Of a stretch of DNA of 64,000 nt, positions 51,770 to 61,100 are shown piece by piece (position 1 is the stretch's first letter; each line of letters starts with the position of its first letter). This DNA is from Halapricum desulfuricans. GTDB lineage: Archaea; Halobacteriota; Halobacteria; Halobacteriales; Haloarculaceae. A program made the translations under genes and the position numbers. The stretch covers positions 2,341,030 through 2,405,029 of the forward strand of contig NZ_CP064788.1 of assembly GCF_017094525.1 (NCBI RefSeq), written 5' to 3'. Below the pieces are notes generated by a model. It worked only from the letters and a program-made list of their open reading frames with translations, was not told the origin of the DNA and ran no database searches.

Positions 51770-52690
51770 TCAGTCGGCTGCGAGCCCTTCAGCGAACTGC
51801 TCGGCAAATAGCACGTAGATAACGATCGTCGGCAGCGCAGCCAGGAAGGCCGCAGCCATCCGCAGCGGGAAGTTAGTGCCGCTGAGGTCCGCGCCGATCC
51901 CCGAGAGGATCAGCGTGATCGTCGCTGCCTGATCGGCCGCGCTGCCGATCAGCGTCAGGGAGAACAGGAACTCGTTCCAGATCTGGGTGAACTGGTAGAT
52001 GAGTACGACACCGATCATCGGCGTCGAGAGCGGCAGCACGATCCGGGTGTAGATCCGGGTCACGCTGGCGCCGTCGACTTTCGCAGCCTCGATGAGTTCC
52101 TCCGAGATGGACTTGTAGTAGCTGCGGAACAGCAGGAAGCAGATCGGGATACCGTAGGCGACGTGGGTAATCGCCAGTTCGGCCAGCGTTCCCCAGCGGT
52201 CGTTTGCGGGAATGATAGTGACGTTTCCGATGGCCAGTCCTTTGGCAAGCGGGAAGATGTTCGTCCAGAAGTTGTCCAGCGGCACCAGGATGGCCTGGTA
52301 GGGGATGAAGATCCCGAAGACGAACAGCAACACGACAAGCATCTGCCGTCGCCAGTCGACGAGCGTCAGCCCGTAGGCCGCCGTGCTGGCGAGGAGAACG
52401 TTGACCAGCGTCGCCGGGATCGCCATCGCGAAGCTGTTGATGAACCCGCGGGAGAGCTGGTCCAGTGCCCTGGTCCAGCTCTCGAGAGTGAACGTCTCCG
52501 GACCCGGCGGCAAGAGCGGCTGTGTCGCTGCTTCGGGGGGTTTCAGCGACGTGACCAGTCCCGTCCAGATGGGCGAGACGAAGAAGGCTATAAAGAGCAT
52601 GATCACGGCGTACAACCCGAACCGGCGGTAGTCGAACTCCGGTAGTAAGCTGGCGATGCCGTCTCGATCAGACGTGGTTGCTTGGCTCAT
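51770..52690 (-). CDS. Carbohydrate ABC transporter permease (MalG/UgpE type)
   Basis: The 306-residue permease has six hydrophobic helices and the EAA-like coupling loop EELIEAAKVDGASVTRIYTR, with the TRIVLPLSTPMIGVVLIYQF continuation that docks on the ATPase. The large periplasmic-side loop (ATQPLLPPGPETFTLESWTR) is typical of MalG-type sugar permeases. It starts 1 bp after the companion permease ends, and the two would form the channel for the binding protein encoded upstream. Confidence 0.92.
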   Translation of the reverse strand: MSQATTSDRDGIASLLPEFDYRRFGLYAVIMLFIAFFVSPIWTGLVTSLKPPEAATQPLLPPGPETFTLESWTRALDQLSRGFINSFAMAIPATLVNVLLASTAAYGLTLVDWRRQMLVVLLFVFGIFIPYQAILVPLDNFWTNIFPLAKGLAIGNVTIIPANDRWGTLAELAITHVAYGIPICFLLFRSYYKSISEELIEAAKVDGASVTRIYTRIVLPLSTPMIGVVLIYQFTQIWNEFLFSLTLIGSAADQAATITLILSGIGADLSGTNFPLRMAAAFLAALPTIVIYVLFAEQFAEGLAAD

Positions 52691-52691
52691 C

Positions 52692-53651
52692 TTATAGTGC
52701 CCCCTCTCTGTACTGGTAGTAGAGGTACGGTGCGATCACCAGCAGCGACATCCCGAGCAGGATCGTCGCGATCGACGCGGCATACGCCCAGTTCGAGAGC
52801 ATGAACGCCTCCCGTACCATCAGCGTCGCGAGAACGTCGGTCCCTTTCGGGGGCCGATACGTGCCGAACATGGCATAGAGGAACGTGAAGATCTTCAGCG
52901 CGAAGATCATCAGTACGACGGCGGCACTGACCGACGCGGACTTCAGCTGCGGGATGATCACCCGCCAGTACGTCTTGAAGATGCTGGCGCCGTCGACCCT
53001 GGCCGCCTCGAACTGGTCGTCCGATATCGATTGTAAGCCTGCCAGGAAGACGACCATCGTGTAGCCGCTGAACTGCCAGATCAGCGCGAATATGATCGAA
53101 CCGAGGACCAGTTTCGGATTGCCGATCCAGTTGTACGGCCCCAGTCCGAACAGGCCTATGACTGTGTTGACTAGCCCGTTGTTGTAGTTGTACATCCACA
53201 GCCAGAACTGGGCCGTGACGACGAACGACAGCGCCATCGGCAGGAGGTAGATCGTCTGGACTTTGCTCTTCTGGCGGATGTCACGATCCAGAAGGATCGA
53301 GAGAAACAGTCCGAGTACCAGCGAAATCGACGTGAACGCGACCAGGAGCACGAACGTGTTTCGTGCGGTCAGATGAACTGCTGAATCCGACAGCGCCCGA
53401 CTGTACATGTCGAGGTCGAGGCTTCCGTAGTCCGGACGCTGGAGAAAGCCCTCGTAGTCCGTCAGCGAGATCAAGACGTTCCAGATGATACCGCCGTAGA
53501 CGGCGGCACCCATCAGGAGCAGCGGAATACCCCAGTACGGGGCAGAACGAACGAAGTCACTCTTCCAGAAGCGACGCAGGCGAGCGTACCGGTCTTCGGC
53601 TACACGCTCGTCAGTGCCGGCACCAGCTACCGCATCTTGTTGACTTTCCAT
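52692..53651 (-). CDS. Carbohydrate ABC transporter permease (MalF/UgpA type)
   Basis: The 319-residue permease has six helices, the first near GIPLLLMGAAVYGGIIWNVL, and the coupling loop DDQFEAARVDGASIFKTYWR followed by VIIPQLKSASVSAAVVLMIF. YLLPMALSFVVTAQFWLWMY is a typical MalF-type helix. It lies between the binding-protein gene (35-bp gap) and its partner permease, in the order binding protein, permease, permease. Confidence 0.92.
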   Translation of the reverse strand: MESQQDAVAGAGTDERVAEDRYARLRRFWKSDFVRSAPYWGIPLLLMGAAVYGGIIWNVLISLTDYEGFLQRPDYGSLDLDMYSRALSDSAVHLTARNTFVLLVAFTSISLVLGLFLSILLDRDIRQKSKVQTIYLLPMALSFVVTAQFWLWMYNYNNGLVNTVIGLFGLGPYNWIGNPKLVLGSIIFALIWQFSGYTMVVFLAGLQSISDDQFEAARVDGASIFKTYWRVIIPQLKSASVSAAVVLMIFALKIFTFLYAMFGTYRPPKGTDVLATLMVREAFMLSNWAYAASIATILLGMSLLVIAPYLYYQYREGAL

Positions 53652-53686
53652 GGGTGAAATTAATGCTGTTCTACTGTCGGGCTAGC

Positions 53687-55033
53687 CTACGATTCCTGCA
53701 TCGCCGCCGCGTCGAGGAGGTCCGACGCAGCCGCTTCGACGTCGTACGGGCCCATGAAGTTGTTGCCGATAGCCGACATGGCAGCGTCCATCGGCTCGGG
53801 CGGCAGAGCGAGCCCGTGCGCGATCGTCGGCGGGAACTTATCGACGCTGGTGAAGTCGTCGGCCGTCATCTCGAGGAACGGCGTCAGCCGGCTCGTGTCG
53901 ACGTCGGTCCGAAGCGGGATCGCCCCCTTTCGGTTGCCGAACTCGACCTGCGCGTCCTTTGTCCCGAGGAACTCTGCCCATATCTTCTGTTTGACCGGCG
54001 TTTCGGTGTCGCGTGCGAAGGTGAACCCGTCGATGTGGAGCATGTACATGTCCTCCGTGCCGGGATAGGCCATCCAGTCCCAGTCCTCCTGGTACTCGAC
54101 GCCGCTGTCCTCGGCGCGGTACATGCCGTACGCCCAGTTGCCCTGCTGGATACAGCCGGCGTTGCCCTTCATCATCTCACTGTTACCTTCGGTGAAGCTG
54201 ATGGTCGAGGCGTCGTCGTTGATGTAGTTCCCCAGCATCTCCTGGGTGAGCTCCAGCGCCTCGGTCAGGTGCTCCTCGTCGCCGTTGCCCTCGATGAAAT
54301 CCATGTACGCGTCGTAGCCGCCCTCCATCCCGAGGAAGTTCTGGAAGACGAGCTGCAGCGTCGGCCACGTCGACGACATCGCGTGTGTCATCGGGTCCGC
54401 GTCGGTCTCGGTCTGGATCGTGTCGAACGCATCGATCAGCGCGCTCGGGCTGTCGACCGAATCCGGATCGACGCCTGCCTCTTCGAAGACGTGAACGTTG
54501 TAGAACAGGTTGTTCATCCGGTGGGAGACCAGCGGCATGGCCCGATACTCCTCGTTGAGCCGGCTGAGTTCCGCGGCCATCTCGTTCATCGTGTCGGTAT
54601 AGCCGTTCTCTTCCCACACGTCAGAGATGTTGCGCAGGAGGCCGCCGTACTGTGTCAGGTTCGCACCCGGCCACGCCTGCCAGGCCGCGGGCGGATCCCG
54701 GTTGGCGAGTCGGCGGGCGACCACCGAGTCGAGGTTGACGTTCCCCGTGCCACCGATCGGACGGAAGTCCGTCTGGAAGTCGGGATACTCCTCTTCGAAC
54801 ATCGACGTCAACTTGTCGATGGCATCGGCCCCGTCTCCGCCCGTCCAGGCGTGGAGGACCTCGAGTGGCGTATCGTTGGGCGTCCCGTCCCCATTTCCAT
54901 TGCCGTTGCCGTTGCCGTTGCCGTCGTCAGCGGTGCTACAGCCAGCGAGTCCACCCACGACGAGCCCGGCGGACGTTCCCAAGACTTTACGACGCGTGAT
55001 CGGTCCGTGATTTGCACTGCTGTCTTGTGGCAT
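53687..55033 (-). CDS. Sugar ABC transporter substrate-binding lipoprotein
   Basis: The protein has 448 residues from ATG 55033. The signal TRRKVLGTSAGLVVGGLAGC combines a twin-arginine motif with a lipobox, so it is exported folded and lipid-anchored. A short linker of repeated Gly-Asn, encoded by a 6-bp microsatellite near 54890-54925, precedes the mature domain. The domain belongs to solute-binding family 1: LEVLHAWTGGDGADAIDKLT, WQAWPGANLTQYGGLLRNI, MPLVSHRMNNLFYNVHVFEE and GKGCIQQG-like NAGCIQQGNWAYGM. It would deliver sugar to the two adjoining permeases. Confidence 0.92.
   Translation of the reverse strand: MPQDSSANHGPITRRKVLGTSAGLVVGGLAGCSTADDGNGNGNGNGNGDGTPNDTPLEVLHAWTGGDGADAIDKLTSMFEEEYPDFQTDFRPIGGTGNVNLDSVVARRLANRDPPAAWQAWPGANLTQYGGLLRNISDVWEENGYTDTMNEMAAELSRLNEEYRAMPLVSHRMNNLFYNVHVFEEAGVDPDSVDSPSALIDAFDTIQTETDADPMTHAMSSTWPTLQLVFQNFLGMEGGYDAYMDFIEGNGDEEHLTEALELTQEMLGNYINDDASTISFTEGNSEMMKGNAGCIQQGNWAYGMYRAEDSGVEYQEDWDWMAYPGTEDMYMLHIDGFTFARDTETPVKQKIWAEFLGTKDAQVEFGNRKGAIPLRTDVDTSRLTPFLEMTADDFTSVDKFPPTIAHGLALPPEPMDAAMSAIGNNFMGPYDVEAAASDLLDAAAMQES
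54890..54925. repeat. 6-bp microsatellite in the binding-protein linker
   Basis: Successive CCGTTG/CCATTG-type hexamers encode alternating Gly and Asn in the linker just after the lipobox of the sugar-binding protein. Repeat-number change would alter linker length in frame without breaking the protein. Confidence 0.6.
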
Positions 55034-55185
55034 ACACCTTGTTGTTCTACGTTCTCCTATATAGTAATTGTGGTGATCATTCATAAACGATGGATGGCAA
55101 ACCAGCAGCTGTCACGAAGCGAGAACAGTGGAGCGCTCACGATCGTCGAAAGCTGCCTGGAACCCGGCGCGCCAAAGGTGTCACA

Positions 55186-55267
55186 GCTGGCAGTCCCGTA
55201 CGTCAGGTCCGAGTCGACTGCTCTCTATCGGGCGGTCGATGCGGGAAATCGTTACAACGGCCACTAT
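55186..55267. repeat. Degenerate palindromic element, type II
   Basis: The right arm TTACAACGGCCACTAT (55252-55267) is one base off the type II arm. The reverse complement of the interior (CGATTTCCCGCATCGACCGC, GGACCTGACGTAC) aligns with the element at 2421-2502. The left arm has decayed. The end of the element overlaps the TGA stop of the ABC ATPase gene. Confidence 0.65.
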
Positions 55268-56427
55268 CAGGCCGGCTCAGCGCCGCGGAGCGGTTGATCG
55301 CTTTCGACGTCCTGGAGACTGCGGTTGTGCAGCGCGTTTCCGGTCTCGGCATCGAACACGTGGATAGCGTTCTCGGGGAGTTCGATACCCACGGACGCGC
55401 CTTCCTCGGCCGAACGCATGCCGCCGATCGTCGCAGTCAGTTCTGATTCGGTCCGGTCCTGGCCCTCGAACGCGAGGTGGACGGTGTTCTCGTCGCCCTG
55501 CGGTTCGACGACGCCGACGGTCGCCGGGAACTCGTGTGCTCCGGTCGGACTGTCGACGATGTCTATGTCTTCCGGTCTGATACCGAAAATCAACTCCGAG
55601 TGACCATCTAGATCGGCACGCACGTCCTCGCTGAGCGAGTATTCGAAGTGCTCGCCGACGAGCGTTCCGTCTTCCAGCGTGACCGGGAGGAAGTTCATCG
55701 ACGGTTCGCCGATGAAGCCGGCGACGAACTGGTTGTTCGGTCGGTGATAACACTCCAGCGGCGTCCCGACCTGCTGGAGTTCCCCGTCGTTGAGGACCGC
55801 AATTCGGTCGGACATCGTCATCGCCTCGGTCTGATCGTGGGTCACATAGATCGTCGTCGTCCCGAGGTTCTCCTGGAGCTGCTGGAGTTCGGTCCGCATC
55901 TCCGCCCGAAGCTTGGCGTCGAGATTGGCCAGGGGTTCGTCGAGCAGGAACGCCTCGGGTTCGCGAACGATCGCCCGTCCCAGCGCGACGCGCTGTTGCT
56001 GACCGCCCGACAGCTCGCCCGGCTGCCGGTCGAGCAGGTTGTCGATGTCGAGCAACTCGGCGGCATCTTCAACTTGTTCGCGTATCTCGGCGTCGGAGAG
56101 ATCGGTCGACTCTTCAAGACCGAACGACATGTTCCCGCGCACCGTCATGTGAGGGTAGAGCGCGTACGACTGGAACACCATCGCGATGTCGCGCTCCTGT
56201 GGCGTGAGATTCGTGATCGGTCGGTTCCCTAGGTGGATCGTCCCCTCCGTCGGCGTTTCGAGTCCCGCGACCATCCGGAGTGTCGTCGACTTTCCACAGC
56301 CGGACGGGCCGACGAGTACCAGGAACTCGCCGTCTCTGATCTCGAGATTCAGGTCGTCGACCGCGACGATATCACCACTCTCGTCCTGAAACACCTTGGT
56401 CACTCCGTCGAGCGTGACACTTGCCAT
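55267..56427 (-). CDS. Sugar ABC transporter ATP-binding protein (MsmK/UgpC/MalK type)
   Basis: The 386-residue ATPase starts at ATG 56427 (MASVTLDGVTKVFQDESGDI). It has Walker A LVGPSGCGKSTTLRMVAG, Q-loop VFQSYALYPHMTV, signature GELSGGQQQRVALGRAIVRE, Walker B AFLLDEPLANLDAKLR and H-loop TTIYVTHDQTEAM. A C-terminal regulatory TOBE/OB part follows, with LIFGIRPEDIDIV. It powers import through the two permeases. Its separation from the binding-protein gene by 233 bp with a repeat remnant suggests it may have its own transcript end. Confidence 0.93.
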   Translation of the reverse strand: MASVTLDGVTKVFQDESGDIVAVDDLNLEIRDGEFLVLVGPSGCGKSTTLRMVAGLETPTEGTIHLGNRPITNLTPQERDIAMVFQSYALYPHMTVRGNMSFGLEESTDLSDAEIREQVEDAAELLDIDNLLDRQPGELSGGQQQRVALGRAIVREPEAFLLDEPLANLDAKLRAEMRTELQQLQENLGTTTIYVTHDQTEAMTMSDRIAVLNDGELQQVGTPLECYHRPNNQFVAGFIGEPSMNFLPVTLEDGTLVGEHFEYSLSEDVRADLDGHSELIFGIRPEDIDIVDSPTGAHEFPATVGVVEPQGDENTVHLAFEGQDRTESELTATIGGMRSAEEGASVGIELPENAIHVFDAETGNALHNRSLQDVESDQPLRGAEPA

Positions 56428-56471
56428 GATCGATTGTGCGTTATTCTGGTACAAATAATTTGCCCAAATAG

Positions 56472-58337
56472 TCAGTCGTCTGCATACAGATCGGTGTCAG
56501 TCTCCGTCTCAAACTCGTCAAGCGCGTCTCGGAGGGGGCGAGCGTACTGGGTCAGATCACGAGCGCGATCGGATATTTCCGTGAGTTCGGCGGCCTGCTC
56601 CTCGGCGGCACCGGCGACGATCCCGGATTCGGCGAGCGTCTCCTCGCTGAGCGTCGCGATTTCGCTGATACGAGCTGCGATTTCGTCCAGACGCTCGCCG
56701 TGTTCCTGGACGTCATCGTCGCCGTGTTCAGCGAGCGTCTCGTAGGCCGCGGCGAGGTCGTCGATCTCGCGGGAGATCTCCTGCAGTTGCTCTTTCTGTT
56801 CGTCGGCGTCGTCGGCGATCCGCTGGACAGAATCGGCAACGTGACCGCTTGCGACCCGGACGCTATCCGAACTCGTCTGGAGGAGCTCCCCAGTGTTTTC
56901 CACTTCGATCGCGAATCGCTTGAGTTGGCCGGTCGCGCGCTCTAGTTCCGCAAGCATTTCGTTGAACGAGGTCGCGATCCGATCCATCGAATCGCTCTCA
57001 CCGTCGGGCTCCAGGCGCTGAGTCAGGTCGCCGTCCGCACAGCGACGCATGGTTCGTGAGTACTCTTCGGCCTTCTGCTGGAGATACTCGTTCATCCGCA
57101 TCGCTTCGGCGCGGGAAACCTCGGCCTCCTTGCGCGCGCGCTCGACTTCCCTGATTTGCTGCCGGAGCGAGCGACGCATGTCCTCGAACCCATCGTACAG
57201 CTCACCGATTGCATCGATCCGGGTTGTCCTCTTCGTGGTCTCGAGGTCGCCCTCGCGCATCCTGTGTGCCCAGTGACGGAGCCGGTTGATATCGCGAGTC
57301 GTATTGTATCCGATGGCCGTTCCAAACAGACCGACCAACAAAATCCCGCCAACCGTCGCGATTTTTCCCCAGCGCGAAATAGCTAGCATAAAACCGAAGA
57401 CGTTCGAGCGCGGTTCGTGAACGAGCACAGTCCAGTTCAGATTCACGTTCGAGACCTTGGCGGGTGCATAGCCCACGGTGTACTCCTCGTTCAGGATCGT
57501 CTCGTCCGGCGCCATATTGGGGATCACGCCGGCTTTCTGGTCAGTCCCGTCCAGTTCGGATGCGAGACGGACGGGACGCATCGCAGTTCCGTTCCCATAT
57601 TGATCGCGACCGGGTATCCGATCGCCATCGTTAGTCGCCTGAATTGTCCCCTCATCGTTGACGACCATCGTGACTCGATCTTCGGTATCGGTGTCCAACG
57701 ACATCGTGAGATCTGTGATAGAGTACTCCATCACGAGATACCGGTCCGGATGCCCGGTCACGGGACTCACAAACGCGACGACGGGCATGTCGCCGATCCG
57801 GTGAACGGTCGTGACGTGGACGTCCATCACGTCGATGGCGTCGAACGGCGCCTCCCCGACCCAGGCCCGTCGCGTCTGGTTGAGTTGCCTGTCGGCAATG
57901 AGCTGCGGGCTCGCGACGACCCGAGTGCCCGAATCTGACACGTTCAACAGATAGATCGCGTTCACGCCGTACACGTTCCCGTCTGTCGTCGCCAGCTCGC
58001 TCCGGATGTCGAATCGAGCGCCCGGCTCGGTATTGCTGAGCGCGTCGTTCTTCGAGGCGAGCGTGACCGAAATCGAGTTGCGCTCGATCCAGGTTTCTAA
58101 GGTGTTTGCCTGTTGCGACGCCAGATTCCGGTACTCCTCCTCGACGTTCTGTTCGACCTGCTGTGAGACCACACCGGTTGCTGTTGCTCCCAGGACCCCA
58201 ATAGTGACGCCCATTATCGCCACGACGAGGGCGAATTTCAGGGTGTACCGTCGACGAACCACGTCGGGAACGATCCGACTCAGTATCGACGTGCTCCCGG
58301 ACTCCGCCTGATTTTTCCCGGTGCCTGGACCGCTCAT
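56472..58337 (-). CDS. Transducer-like membrane sensor lacking the chemotaxis signalling tip
   Basis: The 621-residue protein has a first membrane helix (TLKFALVVAIMGVTIGVLGA), an extracellular Cache-type sensor of about 240 residues (AIYLLNVSDSGTRVVASPQL, VAFVSPVTGHPDRYLVMEYS), a second helix (IATVGGILLVGLFGTAIGYN), two HAMP-like segments (RLRHWAHRMREGDLETTKRT and MRRCADGDLTQRLEPDGESD) and a long coiled coil. The highly conserved hairpin tip of chemoreceptors (NMLALNAAIEAARAGE-like) is absent and the coil is short. It therefore probably does not bind CheA/CheW. Next to the sugar importer it may sense a sugar or its binding protein. Confidence 0.85.
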   Translation of the reverse strand: MSGPGTGKNQAESGSTSILSRIVPDVVRRRYTLKFALVVAIMGVTIGVLGATATGVVSQQVEQNVEEEYRNLASQQANTLETWIERNSISVTLASKNDALSNTEPGARFDIRSELATTDGNVYGVNAIYLLNVSDSGTRVVASPQLIADRQLNQTRRAWVGEAPFDAIDVMDVHVTTVHRIGDMPVVAFVSPVTGHPDRYLVMEYSITDLTMSLDTDTEDRVTMVVNDEGTIQATNDGDRIPGRDQYGNGTAMRPVRLASELDGTDQKAGVIPNMAPDETILNEEYTVGYAPAKVSNVNLNWTVLVHEPRSNVFGFMLAISRWGKIATVGGILLVGLFGTAIGYNTTRDINRLRHWAHRMREGDLETTKRTTRIDAIGELYDGFEDMRRSLRQQIREVERARKEAEVSRAEAMRMNEYLQQKAEEYSRTMRRCADGDLTQRLEPDGESDSMDRIATSFNEMLAELERATGQLKRFAIEVENTGELLQTSSDSVRVASGHVADSVQRIADDADEQKEQLQEISREIDDLAAAYETLAEHGDDDVQEHGERLDEIAARISEIATLSEETLAESGIVAGAAEEQAAELTEISDRARDLTQYARPLRDALDEFETETDTDLYADD

Positions 58338-58812
58338 TGTTTTATTCGTACATTGTTCATGGTCGTACGGGGTGGTATATGTTCTGGCTGAGAACGAGAG
58401 TGCGTCACGCGGGACAACACTGGGAACCGGCCGTTCACTATTAGAGAACGGCAGGCAAGACGACCCAATCGGTCAGTCGTAGTATCACGCCTCAAACCGT
58501 CGATCACCTGCCCTTGTTGCAGTCGGCAGTAGCTACCCCTCGTTCCGCCGCACAATCGTTCGCTAACAGTAAACGAGCGTGCGTCGATACCGTATAGTCC
58601 GTGGCGACTCTCCACGGCCTCATAGTGACCGTTGTATTACCGATACGACCGCACGCATTGTGCTCCGTGCTGTCGGCGGCCATATGACAACCCCGCGAAA
58701 CGGCAAGAGAGACACTGACGAGCGGTGCCTGATCGACAGGTGCGACCGGGGAGAGGACATCTGTTCACACAGAGCGAACGATATTTGTGCCAGCGGAGCG
58801 TTCACTCAGTCC
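58338..58812. other. Divergent intergenic region of the transducer-like and IclR genes
   Basis: The 475 bp hold promoters for both flanking genes but no supportable gene. CGTAC...GTACG near 58350-58372 is an inverted repeat just upstream of the transducer-like gene. A truncated type II palindromic element lies at 58622-58660. Confidence 0.5.
58622..58660. repeat. Truncated palindromic element, type II (left part)
   Basis: ATAGTGACCGTTGTA (58622-58636) is identical to the left arm of the element at 2421, and the following TTACCGATACGACCGCACG aligns with its interior. Similarity then ends and no right arm is present. Confidence 0.7.
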
Positions 58813-59565
58813 ATGGCCCGGTCAAACGGTAAGCAGATCAAGGCAACCCAAACGAGTGTTGCGGTTCTCGAAGCGATCGCCGAACTGGACGGGGCCGGCA
58901 TCAGCGAACTAGCACGGTACCTCGATCGTTCGAAGGGCGGGATCTACAAGCACGTGCATACGCTTGCGGACCTCGGTTACCTGGTCGAACGCGACGGAAC
59001 GTACCGACTCAGTCTCGGTCTGTGGTCGCTCGGTGCGACCGTGCCGGAGCGAGTGGTGCCGGACAGCGTCGAATCGGTCGTCAACGATCTGGCCGCGTCG
59101 GTCGGCCACGTTACAACACTCGTCCTGTACGAGAGCAAGCGGGCGATCGCCACGTACGTGCGACGCCCGACGCCCGCAGCGACACAGCCGTTCCGGGAAG
59201 GCGAGTCACTGCCTCTCTACGCGACGGCTAGCGGGAAGGCGATCCTCGCGTTCCTGCCGGACGAGGAGCGAAACGCTGTCCTCGAAGGTGAACTCGACAC
59301 GTATACCGATGCGACACTCACGGACCCGAGGGTGATCGAAAGCGCGCTCGAAACCGTTCGAGAGCAACAGCTCGCTCGCGACGATGGAGAGTACCGGGCA
59401 GACGTCGAGTGTCTCGCAGCACCGATTCTCGATAAGTCCGGGCATCCACAAGGCGCTGTGGGAGTCAGCTACAGTGGTCAGGAATCGGGAAACGACGAGC
59501 TCGATGCCGACGCCAGCTTGCTCGTCAGCGCATCGAAGTCGATCGAAAACGCGTTGACCACGTAG
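58813..59565 (+). CDS. IclR-family transcription regulator (divergent from the ABC/sensor cluster)
   Basis: The 250-residue protein starts at ATG 58813 (MARSNGKQIKATQTSVAVLE). It has an N-terminal winged helix (AELDGAGISELARYLDRSKG and GIYKHVHTLADLGYLVERDG) and the IclR effector domain (LPLYATASGKAILAFLPDEE and YRADVECLAAPILDKSGHPQ). IclR proteins bind small metabolites and control adjacent catabolic genes, so the importer and sensor genes are likely targets. The in-frame upstream part from 58579 contains the repeat remnant and is not coding. Confidence 0.9.
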   Translation: MARSNGKQIKATQTSVAVLEAIAELDGAGISELARYLDRSKGGIYKHVHTLADLGYLVERDGTYRLSLGLWSLGATVPERVVPDSVESVVNDLAASVGHVTTLVLYESKRAIATYVRRPTPAATQPFREGESLPLYATASGKAILAFLPDEERNAVLEGELDTYTDATLTDPRVIESALETVREQQLARDDGEYRADVECLAAPILDKSGHPQGAVGVSYSGQESGNDELDADASLLVSASKSIENALTT

Positions 59566-59687
59566 GTCTCGAGAGTCACGGGACCCACTCTGTCATGAGT
59601 CTGGTTCGTCGCCAGCGCCTCGAACAGTTCGCGTCACGACCTTGGTTTACGCACATACAACTGTAATTCATTCGCGCCAATCCCCTG

Positions 59688-61025
59688 TCAGGGAAAGCCA
59701 CGATCGAGCTGCTTGATCGTCGGCTGTTCACCTTCGATATCGGAAATATACGTGAGGAGTCGTTCGCGGAGGTCGTTTGCGACGCCTCGGAACTCCGGTC
59801 GACCGGCGAGGTTGACTGTCTCGCCTGGATCCTTCCAGAGATCGTAGAGGTAGCGTTCGACGTAGACGTCACTCGACTGTTCGGCGCTCCCGCCGCGCCA
59901 GCCGGTCATCGCGGGCGCGGCAACGGCGTACTTCCAGCGATCGGTTCGAAGCGCCCGACCGACCTGCGATTCGCTGACCTGAATGAACGCCTCGCCGTCG
60001 GCATCGGGGGCGTCGCCGTGCACGATCGGGAGGAGACTGTCGCCCCGCATCGCGTCTGGAACGTCGATGCCGGCAACGTCGAGTAGCGTCGACGGGAGAT
60101 CTACGAGGCTGCGGACGCTCTGGACGTTGCGACCGTTGTCGAATCCCGGTCCGGAGAGGACGAGCGGAACCCGGACCGCGGATTCGTGTGGCGTTCGCTT
60201 GTGTTCGCCGGGTCGCGTCCGGAAGTGACAGCCGTGATCCGACGTGTAGGCGAGTAGCGTCCGGTCGCGCACACCCTTTGCGGAGAGGGCGTCGAGCAGG
60301 TCCGCGATCCGTTCGTCGATCCGTTCGACGATGCCGTAGTAGTCCGGCAGTTCCTGGTGCCACTCGCCGGGGCGATCGACGAGATCGTCGGGAACGTACG
60401 GGTTTTTGGCGTGACGATCGGCGTACCCATCGGGGGCCACGAACGTCCACATGTCGTTCTGGTCGTGTGGTTCAACGTATCCGACCACGAGGAAGAACGG
60501 CTCCGACAGCGATTCGATACCGTCGATCGCGAACTCGGTAAACGCGTCGACCCGGTAGTCGTCGAACGACACCGGACGACCGTCCGCGTCGAACAGTTCT
60601 CCCTCGTGAGGCTGCGTGGTGAACTCGGGGACGTCGGCTGCGATCCAGAAGTCGTCATAGCCGCCGCGCTGTGCCGGCGGCACGGCGTCGTCGAACGTAC
60701 TCGCGAGGTGCCAGTTCCCGACGTAACCGACGTCGTAGCCCGCAGACGAGAACAGGTGTGCGAGCGTCTGTTCGTCCTCCGCGAGTGGGATCGCACTCTG
60801 CCAGACGCCCGTCTCGGTCGCATATTTACCCGTCTGGAAGGCTGCCCGGAAGGGGCCACACAGCGGTTGCGGAGAGATCGCTTGCTCGATGACCGTTCCC
60901 TCGCGCGCGAGGCGATCGAGCGTCGGGGTCAGCCCCATCGGATTCTCGTACGCCCCGAGCGTGTCCCACCGTTGCTGGTCGGTCAACACTACGACGACGT
61001 TCGGTGGGGTTCCGGCTGCGTTCAT
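59688..61025 (-). CDS. Sulfatase / alkaline-phosphatase superfamily hydrolase
   Basis: The 445-residue protein starts at ATG 61025 (MNAAGTPPNVVVVLTDQQRW). Metal ligands are in VVLTDQQRWDTLGAYE, and the catalytic-cysteine motif CGPFR (C56 in SPQPLCGPFRAAFQTGKYA) fits the CxPxR consensus needed for formylglycine conversion. GYDVGYVGNWHLAS and TLLAYTSDHGCHFRTRPGEH are further family motifs. No signal peptide is seen, so it acts inside the cell. Lying among sugar genes, it may desulfate sulfated oligosaccharides. A maturation enzyme is not encoded in the window; phosphonate monoester hydrolase activity is an alternative. Confidence 0.87.
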   Translation of the reverse strand: MNAAGTPPNVVVVLTDQQRWDTLGAYENPMGLTPTLDRLAREGTVIEQAISPQPLCGPFRAAFQTGKYATETGVWQSAIPLAEDEQTLAHLFSSAGYDVGYVGNWHLASTFDDAVPPAQRGGYDDFWIAADVPEFTTQPHEGELFDADGRPVSFDDYRVDAFTEFAIDGIESLSEPFFLVVGYVEPHDQNDMWTFVAPDGYADRHAKNPYVPDDLVDRPGEWHQELPDYYGIVERIDERIADLLDALSAKGVRDRTLLAYTSDHGCHFRTRPGEHKRTPHESAVRVPLVLSGPGFDNGRNVQSVRSLVDLPSTLLDVAGIDVPDAMRGDSLLPIVHGDAPDADGEAFIQVSESQVGRALRTDRWKYAVAAPAMTGWRGGSAEQSSDVYVERYLYDLWKDPGETVNLAGRPEFRGVANDLRERLLTYISDIEGEQPTIKQLDRGFP

Positions 61026-61100
61026 ACCTACACCTGTGTGTGGACGGACTTGTATGTAGTCCCGGACGGTCGCCACCCGTGGCTCGACCGCTATCCTCGG

